From: an uncultured Prevotellaceae bacterium
GTDB lineage: Bacteria > Bacteroidota > Bacteroidia > Bacteroidales > Bacteroidaceae
DNA length: 64,000 nt
Assembly: GCA_902799905.1 (NCBI GenBank)
Contig: CADCCB010000006.1
Coordinates: 1-64,000 of the forward strand
Direction of reading: 5' to 3'
Shown in pieces: positions 25,432-32,612 of this stretch. The notes beneath the pieces are model-generated. The model searched no databases. It was not told the origin of the DNA and worked only from the letters and a program-made list of their open reading frames with translations. The first letter of the stretch is position 1; each line of letters starts with the position of its first letter. The translations under genes were made by a program, and so were the position numbers.

Positions 25432-27081
25432 ATGCAAAACATCCTTCTTAACATCGACCCAGGAACCATTGACTGGTCAAGAGCACAATTTGCGCTGACG
25501 GCCATCTACCACTGGCTCTTCGTACCGCTGACACTCGGTCTGGCGGTCATCATGGGTATCGCCGAGACGATTTACTACAGGAAACGTACTGACTTCTGGC
25601 GAAAGACAGCCCAGTTCTGGCAGAAACTCTTTGGTGTGAACTTCGCCATGGGTGTGGCTACGGGCATCATCCTCGAGTTCGAGTTTGGTACCAACTGGTC
25701 TAACTACTCGTGGTTCGTAGGCGACATCTTCGGTGCGCCGCTGGCCGTCGAGGGCATCGTCGCCTTCTTCATGGAGTCGACCTTCGTTGCCGTGATGTTC
25801 TTCGGCTGGAAGAAAGTGTCGGCAGGCTTCCACCTCGCCTCCACCTGGCTCACGGGTCTGGGTGCTACCATCTCCGCCTGGTGGATTCTCGTTGCCAATG
25901 CCTGGATGCAGTATCCCGTGGGATGCGCCTTCAACCCCGACACGATGCGCAACGAGATGACCTCGTTCCTCGAAGTGGCCCTCTCGCCCTTCGCCATCGA
26001 CAAGTTCTGCCATACCGTCATCTCGTCGTGGATCATCGGCGCCGTATTCGTGGTAGCCGTATGCTGCTGGTACCTGCTGAAGAAGCGTGAGACGCAGATG
26101 GCCGTACAGAGCATGAAGATTGCTGTCATCGTGGGCCTCATCGCCTCCATCGGCGCTGCTGCTACCGGCCATAAGTCCGGTCAGACCGTGGCACAGGTTC
26201 AGCCCATGAAACTGGCAGCCATGGAGGCCCTGTATCAGGGCGGCACGGAACAGGGACTAACGATGATCTCACTGGTCAGCCCCTTCGAGGAGCCTACGCT
26301 GCAGGAGATTATGACAGGTAAGGAACCACCGATGAAGATTGACATGCCCTATGGTCTGTCGATGATGGCTACCAACAAGCCCGACGGCTATGTGCCAGGC
26401 ATCAAGGAACTCTTGGAAGGCGGGTGGACCAACCCCGTAACTGGTGAGGTGGAGCCTTCTGCCGATGAGAAGATCGAGCGCGGCAAAATGGCCATCCAGG
26501 CACTGGCCGACTATCGCGAGGCCAAGGCTACAGGAGCGAGCGAAGAAGCACTCGACTCCTATCTCTCAATCCTCAACGACAATATGAAGTATTTCGGCTA
26601 TGGCTATGTGCGCGACAAGGCCGACCTGATACCCTCAGTCCCCATCAACTTCTGGGCATTCCGCACGATGGTAGGCTTGGGCTGTCTGTTCATCGCCTTC
26701 TTCGCCATGCTGCTGTTGCTGCTGTTCAAGGTGCCTCTGGTGTCGATGTTCTCACGCCGGCTCTTTGCCGCCGTCGGCTTGCTTCCTGAGACCGAGGCCG
26801 ACAAGCACGACCCCTCCACCCTGCCGTGCTGGCTCTGCTGGGCTGCTATCGCCCTGGTGCCCCTGGCCTATATCGCCTCTGAGAGCGGATGGCTCGTGGC
26901 AGAGTTTGGCCGACAGCCCTGGACCATTCAGGACATGCTGCCCACCTGGGCTGCCGTCAGCGACCTGCACTCGTCGAGTGTGATGATCACCTTCATTCTC
27001 TTCCTCATCCTCTTCACCACCATGCTCGCCGTGGAAATCAGCATCCTGTTGAAACAAATTAAGAAAGGACCACAACTATGA
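25432..27081 (+). CDS. cydA: Cytochrome bd oxidase subunit I
   Basis: 549-residue haem-bearing subunit of the quinol:O2 oxidoreductase. The haem b595 ligand histidine is near the N-terminus in 'FALTAIYHWLFVPLTLG'. 'GVNFAMGVATGIILEFEFGT' and 'AVEGIVAFFMESTFVAVMFF' are family signatures, and 'GHKSGQTVAQVQPMKLAAME' marks the start of the Q-loop. It lets a gut or oral anaerobe use or remove traces of oxygen. Overlaps cydB as ATGA. Confidence 0.96.
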   Translation: MQNILLNIDPGTIDWSRAQFALTAIYHWLFVPLTLGLAVIMGIAETIYYRKRTDFWRKTAQFWQKLFGVNFAMGVATGIILEFEFGTNWSNYSWFVGDIFGAPLAVEGIVAFFMESTFVAVMFFGWKKVSAGFHLASTWLTGLGATISAWWILVANAWMQYPVGCAFNPDTMRNEMTSFLEVALSPFAIDKFCHTVISSWIIGAVFVVAVCCWYLLKKRETQMAVQSMKIAVIVGLIASIGAAATGHKSGQTVAQVQPMKLAAMEALYQGGTEQGLTMISLVSPFEEPTLQEIMTGKEPPMKIDMPYGLSMMATNKPDGYVPGIKELLEGGWTNPVTGEVEPSADEKIERGKMAIQALADYREAKATGASEEALDSYLSILNDNMKYFGYGYVRDKADLIPSVPINFWAFRTMVGLGCLFIAFFAMLLLLLFKVPLVSMFSRRLFAAVGLLPETEADKHDPSTLPCWLCWAAIALVPLAYIASESGWLVAEFGRQPWTIQDMLPTWAAVSDLHSSSVMITFILFLILFTTMLAVEISILLKQIKKGPQL

Positions 27082-28259
27082 CATACGAATTTTTGCAACA
27101 CTACTGGTGCTTCGTCGTATCGCTACTGGGAGCACTATTGGTCTTCCTCCTCTTCGTGCAGGGAGCCAACTCCATGATATTCACCATAGGCAAGAACAAC
27201 GAGGAGCGCCGTATGCTCATCAACTCCACAGGCCGCAAGTGGGAGTTCACGTTCACCACGCTGGTCACCTTCGGCGGTGCCTTCTTCGCCTCGTTCCCGC
27301 TGTTCTATAGCACGTCGTTCGGTGGTGCCTACTGGCTGTGGATGCTCATCCTCTTCACCTTCGTGCTGCAGGCCGTGAGTTATGAGTTCCAGAACAAACT
27401 GGGCAATTTCCTCGGTCCGAAGACCTTCCAGTGCTTCCTCGTGCTGAACGGCATCCTGGGTCCGCTGCTCCTGGGCGGCGCCGTTGCCACCTTCTTCGAG
27501 GGTTCCAACTTCATCGTAGAAAAGAGCAACCTCATTGATGTCGATTCGATGGTCAGTGGTCCAAGTTCAATAGTCATCTCCCATTGGGCTAACGGTTCGC
27601 ATGGTCTTGATGCCCTGCTCAATCCCTGGGTGCTCGTCTTCGGACTGGCTGTGCTTTTCCTGGCACGCACCCTGGGCACGCTCTACATGATGAACAACAT
27701 CAATGACGACGAGATCCGCACCCGCTGCCGCTACCAGTTGGCTGGTGCAGCCTTTGTCTTCGTGGTGCTCTTTGTGGCCTACCTCGTTCACCTGCTGCTG
27801 AAGGACGGCTATGCCTACGACGACACAGGAAAGATCTTCATGGAGCCCAACAAGTATCTGCACAACATGATTGAGATGTGGTATCTCACCGCCGTCTTGC
27901 TCATCGGCGTCGTCCTCGTCCTCTGGGGAATAGGAAGTGAATTGCTAAACCTCAAATCTCAAACCTCCAACCTCAAATCAACAGGTATCTGGTTTGCCGG
28001 CATCGGCACCGTGCTGACTGTGACGCCCCTGCTGCTCATGTCAGCCTGGAACCACACGGCCTACTACCCCTCGACAGCAGACCTGCAGTCGTCGCTGACG
28101 CTGGAGAACTCATGCAGCAGTTACTTCACGCTGAACACCATGTTCTGGGTGTCGCTGCTCGTTCCCTTCGTCCTGGCCTACATCATCTATTGCTGGCGCA
28201 AGATTGACAGCAAGAAGATAGACCGCGCAGAGATAGAATCAGACGATCACGCCTATTAA
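27078..28259 (+). CDS. cydB: Cytochrome bd oxidase subunit II
   Basis: 393-residue integral membrane partner of CydA, with the conserved N-terminus 'WCFVVSLLGALLVFLLFVQG' and 'QGANSMIF' region, and the C-terminal 'LVPFVLAYIIYCWRKID'. Residues about 289-301 ('LNLKSQTSNLKS'), in the loop before a late helix, are encoded by an inverted copy of the GATTTGAGG repeat and look like an insertion. The reading frame stays intact. Confidence 0.95.
   Translation: MTYEFLQHYWCFVVSLLGALLVFLLFVQGANSMIFTIGKNNEERRMLINSTGRKWEFTFTTLVTFGGAFFASFPLFYSTSFGGAYWLWMLILFTFVLQAVSYEFQNKLGNFLGPKTFQCFLVLNGILGPLLLGGAVATFFEGSNFIVEKSNLIDVDSMVSGPSSIVISHWANGSHGLDALLNPWVLVFGLAVLFLARTLGTLYMMNNINDDEIRTRCRYQLAGAAFVFVVLFVAYLVHLLLKDGYAYDDTGKIFMEPNKYLHNMIEMWYLTAVLLIGVVLVLWGIGSELLNLKSQTSNLKSTGIWFAGIGTVLTVTPLLLMSAWNHTAYYPSTADLQSSLTLENSCSSYFTLNTMFWVSLLVPFVLAYIIYCWRKIDSKKIDRAEIESDDHAY
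27945..27983 (+). repeat. In-frame GATTTGAGG-family repeat inside cydB
   Basis: Plus strand: CTAAACCTCAAATCTCAAAC, CTCCAACCTCAAATCAACAG. The reverse complement matches the tandem block at 16111-16148 nearly word for word. Read in the cydB frame it gives a short polar loop. Confidence 0.75.
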
Positions 28260-28273
28260 AGTCATCATTACCC

Positions 28274-28362
28274 ACAACGGATTTCACGGATTAAACGGAT
28301 TATCTAAGTTGCTGAATCAGCAGGGCTTAAATCCGTAAAATCCGTGAAATCCGTTGTTTTTA
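28274..28362 (+). terminator. Long ACGGATT hairpin after cydB
   Basis: Left arm ACAACGGATTTCACGGATT plus ACGGATT (28274-28301) pairs exactly with AATCCGT plus AATCCGTGAAATCCGTTGT (28330-28357), apart from an AA/AA internal loop. A second small hairpin (GCTGAATCAGC) sits in the loop and a T-run follows. It can end the cyd transcript. The ACGGATT word is repeated three times per arm, so it is also a repeat element. Confidence 0.75.
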
Positions 28363-28406
28363 TATAATTCTTGTGCATTGGCACACGCTCATTTTTTGTG
28401 TTTTTA

Positions 28407-28438
28407 TTTGTTTATCTCCTCGTTTATTCGTAATTTTG
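28407..28438 (+). promoter_or_regulatory. Promoter of topB
   Basis: TTTG (28407-28410), 20 bp, TAATTTTG (28431-28438); ATG at 28459. Confidence 0.7.
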
Positions 28439-28458
28439 TGCCCTAAAATAAACGAAGC

Positions 28459-30543
28459 ATGATTGTTTGTATCGCAGAGAAGCCCAGCGTGGCCAAGGAC
28501 ATAGCACGCATCATAGGTGCTAACAGCAGCCACGACGGCTATATGGAAGGTAACGGCTATCAGGTGACCTGGACGTTCGGACACCTGTGCGAACTGAAGA
28601 TGCCGGAAGACTACACCCCCATGTGGAAGGCGTGGAGCCTGTCGGCCCTGCCCATGATTCCCCAGCGCTTCGGCATCCGCCTGAAAGAGGACGAGGGCAT
28701 CAAGAAGCAGTTTGCCATCATCGAGCGGCTCATGCAGCAGGCCGACGGCATCATCAACTGCGGTGACGCTGGGCAGGAGGGTGAACTCATCCAGCGCTGG
28801 GTGATGCAAAAGGCGCAGGCCAAATGTCCCGTTCAGCGCCTGTGGATCTCGTCCATGACCGACGAGGCCATCCGCGAGGGGTTCGCCACCCTGAAAGACC
28901 AGTCAGAATATCAGTCACTCTACCTGGCAGGACTCTCACGGGCCGTGGGCGACTGGCTCCTCGGCATCAATTGCACGCGCCTCTATACCATCAAATACGG
29001 ACAGAACCGCCAGGTGCTCTCCATCGGTCGTGTGCAGACCCCCACCCTCGCCCTTATCGTGAACCGCCAGAAGGAAATCGACAACTTCAAGCCAGAGCCC
29101 TATTGGGTGCTGGCCACCGTCTATCGCGACACCACCTTCACCGCCACATCAGGAAAGTTCACCTCGAAGGAAGAAGGTGAAAAGGCCTTCGCCACCATCG
29201 AGGGCAAGCCGTTCACGGTGACGAAGGTTGAGAAGAAGCAAGGCAAGGAGACACCGCCATCGCTCTATGACTTGACATCGTTGCAGGTGGACTGCAACAG
29301 GAAATACGGCTACTCGGCCGAGACGACTCTCAACATCATCCAGCAACTCTATGAGCAGAAACTGACCACCTATCCGCGTGTGGATACCACATTCCTGCCT
29401 GATGATGTCTATGGGAAATGCCCCCAAACCATGAACGGTCTCTTCCAAGTGAAGGTTGCCGGGCAATCGGTTTATGCAGACTTAGTTAAGCAACTGGGCG
29501 GCAAGCCGTTACCAAAGTCGAAGAAAGTATTCGACTCTTCGAAAGTAACAGACCACCATGCCATCATTCCCACAGGTATAGTCCCCCAAAACCTGACTGA
29601 TATTCAGCGCAAGGTCTACGACCTCATTGCCCGCCGCTTCATCGCCGTGTTCTATCCTGACTGCAAGTTCGCACAGACCACGGTGCTGGGTGAGGTTCGG
29701 TCTGTTGCGACTGAGTCGCAACCTACGGAACAGGCCATCGAGTTCAAGGTCACAGGCCGCACCATCCTCGACCCAGGCTGGCGAGCCGTCTATGCTAAGG
29801 AGACATCCGTGGAAGAAGAGACTCCCTCTTCTGAGGGACAGGGGGAGGTTCAGGAGCGCACCCTGCCCGCCTTCGTCAAAGGCGAGAGCGGACCCCACAC
29901 CCCCACCCTGACCGAGAAGTGGACCACGCCGCCTAAGTACTACACAGAGGCCACCCTGCTGCGTGCGATGGAGACTGCCGGCAAACTGGTGGATGACGAG
30001 GAACTGCGAGCCGCCATGAAGGAGAATGGCATAGGCCGGCCTTCAACACGCGCCGCCATCATCGAGACTCTCTTCAAGCGCCATTATATCCGCAAGGAGC
30101 GCAAGAACCTGATGGCTACCCCTACTGGTACAGAACTCATCGACCTGATTCGCGAGGAACTCCTGAAGAGTGCCGAACTGACTGGCATCTGGGAGAAGAA
30201 ACTGCGCGACATCGAGGCGAAGAAATACGACCCGCAGCAGTTCATCGACGAACTGAAGCAACAGGTCACCGACATCGTGCGCGAAGTGATTGGTGACGCC
30301 AGCAACCGACGGGTGCCCATAGAGGCCGTCACCCCGTCGCCAGCCCCTGCCAAAGGCGAAGAGAAGCCCAAGAAGAAACGGGCACCAAAGAAGAAGCCAG
30401 CAGAGAGCGTCCCTGCCGCCGATCCCCTCGTAGGACAGCCCTGCCCCGTCTGTGGCCAGGGCACCATCATCAAGGGTAAGACAGCCTACGGATGCTCCCG
30501 TTGGAAGGAAGGTTGCACCTATCGCAAGCCCTTCGAACAATAA
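28459..30543 (+). CDS. topB: DNA topoisomerase III
   Basis: 694-residue type IA topoisomerase. TOPRIM domain at the N-terminus ('CIAEKPSVAKDIARIIGA'; 'NCGDAGQEGELIQRW' with the acidic metal site). The active-site tyrosine is in 'YEQKLTTYPRVDTTFLP', and 'ENGIGRPSTRAAIIETLFKR' is the type IA hallmark. A Lys/Pro-rich linker leads to a C-terminal zinc-finger-like segment ('GQPCPVCGQGTIIKGKTAYG', then C and C). Two short stretches (residues about 411-426 and 454-465) coincide with palindromic DNA repeats and look like insertions. Confidence 0.95.
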   Translation: MIVCIAEKPSVAKDIARIIGANSSHDGYMEGNGYQVTWTFGHLCELKMPEDYTPMWKAWSLSALPMIPQRFGIRLKEDEGIKKQFAIIERLMQQADGIINCGDAGQEGELIQRWVMQKAQAKCPVQRLWISSMTDEAIREGFATLKDQSEYQSLYLAGLSRAVGDWLLGINCTRLYTIKYGQNRQVLSIGRVQTPTLALIVNRQKEIDNFKPEPYWVLATVYRDTTFTATSGKFTSKEEGEKAFATIEGKPFTVTKVEKKQGKETPPSLYDLTSLQVDCNRKYGYSAETTLNIIQQLYEQKLTTYPRVDTTFLPDDVYGKCPQTMNGLFQVKVAGQSVYADLVKQLGGKPLPKSKKVFDSSKVTDHHAIIPTGIVPQNLTDIQRKVYDLIARRFIAVFYPDCKFAQTTVLGEVRSVATESQPTEQAIEFKVTGRTILDPGWRAVYAKETSVEEETPSSEGQGEVQERTLPAFVKGESGPHTPTLTEKWTTPPKYYTEATLLRAMETAGKLVDDEELRAAMKENGIGRPSTRAAIIETLFKRHYIRKERKNLMATPTGTELIDLIREELLKSAELTGIWEKKLRDIEAKKYDPQQFIDELKQQVTDIVREVIGDASNRRVPIEAVTPSPAPAKGEEKPKKKRAPKKKPAESVPAADPLVGQPCPVCGQGTIIKGKTAYGCSRWKEGCTYRKPFEQ
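29694..29737 (+). repeat. Palindromic insertion in topB, GTTGCGACtgaGTCGCAAC
   Basis: 8-bp inverted repeat with a 3-base centre, flanked by GTTCGGTCT and CTACGGAACAG, within the open frame (peptide 'RSVATESQPTEQ'). The surrounding TopB sequence reads on normally at both sides. Confidence 0.55.
29822..29850 (+). repeat. CTCCCTC...GGGGGAGG palindromic insertion in topB
   Basis: CTCCCTCTTCTGAGGGACAG then GGGGAGG, encoding 'TPSSEGQGE'. It resembles the C-tract/G-tract palindromes in the rsmF and sigma-factor genes. Confidence 0.5.
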
Positions 30544-30550
30544 TCCCCTT

Positions 30551-30620
30551 CCGACCAAAATCGGCGAAATTGATGATCAAAATCGGCGGATTTGCTCACC
30601 AATTCCGCCGATTTTGCTTT
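30551..30620 (+). terminator. AATCGGCGG hairpin after topB
   Basis: Perfect 13-bp stem CAAAATCGGCGGA / TCCGCCGATTTTG (30578-30590, 30604-30616) with a T-rich tail. A partial extra copy of the left arm (CCAAAATCGGCGA) precedes it at 30554, giving a repeat-like structure that probably also ends the topB transcript. Confidence 0.65.
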
Positions 30621-30672
30621 CGTTTTAGGCATCGTTACGATACGAAAGTCCGTAAAATAGTTGCCGCTATTG

Positions 30673-30703
30673 TTTGCGGTTTCAGAAAAAAGACGTATAT
30701 TTG
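30673..30703 (+). promoter_or_regulatory. Promoter of the Ser/Thr kinase gene
   Basis: TTTG (30673-30676), 19 bp, TATATTTG (30696-30703); ATG at 30735. Confidence 0.8.
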
Positions 30704-30734
30704 CACTCAAGAAACATAAAAAACCTAAAACACT

Positions 30735-32525
30735 ATGCAAGAACTACAGAATGGGAGTCTGCTTCAGAACGGCAAATATCGCATTGTGAAAGTGCTGGGA
30801 CAAGGCGGCTTTGGCATCACCTACGAAGGCATTCAGACTGGACTTAACCGCCGTGTAGCCATCAAGGAGTTTTTCATGAAAGAATACTGCAACCGCGACA
30901 CCTCGACATCGCACATCAGCGTAGGGACAGAAGGAAGTGTCGATATGGTGAATGACTTTCGGCAGAAGTTCCTGAAGGAGGCACAACTCATCGCCCGTCT
31001 GGAGGATGCTCCCCATGTGGTGCGCATCCACGACATCTTTGAGGAGAACAACACAGCATATTATGTGATGGAGTTTCTTGGCAACGGCTCCCTTAACTCA
31101 CTTCTCAAGGAGCGCGGTGCGCTACCAGAGGCAGAGGCTATAGCCTATATCCGTCAGGTGGGCGAGGCCCTGGAGTTCCTGCATAACCACAACACGCTGC
31201 ATTTGGATATCAAGCCCTCGAATGTGCTGCTGAACAAGAAAGGAGAGGTGGTACTCATAGACTTTGGCGTTTCGAAGCACTACGACCAAAGCGGCTCGCA
31301 GACCTCATCGACACCAGTGGGATTGAGTAAGGGCTTTGCCCCCTCTGAACAGTATCAGAGCGGCGGCGTGCAACAGTTTACGCCAGCCACCGACATCTAT
31401 AGTCTGGGAGCCACGCTCTATTGTCTGCTTACAGGACAGACGCCACCTGAGGCCAGCGTCGTGTTTGAAGACGGCTTACCGCCCCGTCCTCACTATGTAT
31501 CGGAGTCAACGTGGCAGGCTATCACCAAGGCTATGGAACCACGCCGCAAGGACCGCACACAGACCGTAGCCCAGTTTATCGCCGACTTAGGTGGCAGTAC
31601 AGGAACTGCTGTTCGACAAGAGAAACAAGAAAAGCCTTTGGAAGTTCAGTCAGTAGAAACGAAGGTTAGTCCGCAGGTAAATCATCCTCAAAAGCAACCA
31701 GTTCATCAGAAGCAAGTTCAGAATTCCGATGAGGGAACTCGTCTCTCTGTGCCTAATAGTGGAACCAATGGTTTCCGCAATCTGGCCCTTGCAGCCATGT
31801 TTGCGCAATTGGCAATTGAAACTGCTCTGTATATAAATTATTTCGTATTTATTAATAATTATAGGGACTGGTATGATTCTAGTTTTTCTTTAGACTATGC
31901 CGTTAGCGAATTCCCTACAATACTCATTATACATATCACAAACTTACTCGTCATATATGGGCTGATGACAGGCTATGGTTATTTGCGAAGGGACGGAAAG
32001 GCTAACTTGCTGGATGTATTTGTAGCCACACCTATTGCATTTATTGTATGGTATTTGACCCGTTATCACTTAGGCTATTTTGTTTTTAGCATGCTTTACG
32101 GTACTGGCGTAATAGCAAGTGCTTTTGCTCTGCTTTTCATCTTCCTGCTGATGGCTGCCACAATCTTTGTACTAGGACGCCATATGCTCAAGATGCAACC
32201 TAAGAACGACTGGACCCAATGGCTCTCTACAGGGGTAGTGATCTTAGTACTCGCCTCGTTCCTATGGGGACTTGTCAAAACTATAATATTTGACGGGCTC
32301 ACCATTGATCTATTGATCTACCTATTTATCGTAGTTATTCTGGCCATTGTGATGACCTTTGTTGTAGCAAAGTTGAGACGCAAGTTTAGCATGCCTAAGT
32401 TGGAAGCCACAAAGACTGGCAACGCATTGATATGGATACAGGCGGTAGGCGTTTCTTTTATCATGTCGGCACTCATAGGTTTCTACATGTTTACCATCTA
32501 TTATGTATTCTATTATTTCACATAA
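30735..32525 (+). CDS. Membrane-bound eukaryotic-like Ser/Thr protein kinase
   Basis: 596 residues. The N-terminal kinase domain (about 10-285) is complete: glycine loop 'LGQGGFGITYEG', catalytic loop 'HLDIKPSNVLL' with Asp and Lys, 'IDFGVSKHYD' (DFG) and the substrate region 'GFAPSEQY'. A Gln/Lys/Pro-rich linker (about 290-345) joins it to a C-terminal half with six or so membrane helices and no extracellular sensor domain that I can recognise. The catalytic motif is HLD rather than HRD. The target is unknown. The base composition of the C-terminal half is visibly more AT-rich than its neighbours. Confidence 0.9.
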   Translation: MQELQNGSLLQNGKYRIVKVLGQGGFGITYEGIQTGLNRRVAIKEFFMKEYCNRDTSTSHISVGTEGSVDMVNDFRQKFLKEAQLIARLEDAPHVVRIHDIFEENNTAYYVMEFLGNGSLNSLLKERGALPEAEAIAYIRQVGEALEFLHNHNTLHLDIKPSNVLLNKKGEVVLIDFGVSKHYDQSGSQTSSTPVGLSKGFAPSEQYQSGGVQQFTPATDIYSLGATLYCLLTGQTPPEASVVFEDGLPPRPHYVSESTWQAITKAMEPRRKDRTQTVAQFIADLGGSTGTAVRQEKQEKPLEVQSVETKVSPQVNHPQKQPVHQKQVQNSDEGTRLSVPNSGTNGFRNLALAAMFAQLAIETALYINYFVFINNYRDWYDSSFSLDYAVSEFPTILIIHITNLLVIYGLMTGYGYLRRDGKANLLDVFVATPIAFIVWYLTRYHLGYFVFSMLYGTGVIASAFALLFIFLLMAATIFVLGRHMLKMQPKNDWTQWLSTGVVILVLASFLWGLVKTIIFDGLTIDLLIYLFIVVILAIVMTFVVAKLRRKFSMPKLEATKTGNALIWIQAVGVSFIMSALIGFYMFTIYYVFYYFT

Positions 32526-32612
32526 GATGTCAATACAAGAACTCAAGAATATTCCTGCGATATTGCCTGGTTGAAGGCAATAATTTGCCGGCATTGCCGT
32601 TATTGTAACGGT

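Noticed and set aside
27945-27983. Intron or IS remnant in cydB
   Set aside because: Too short, no target duplication or terminal repeats, frame open; it is better explained as a member of the GATTTGAGG repeat family.
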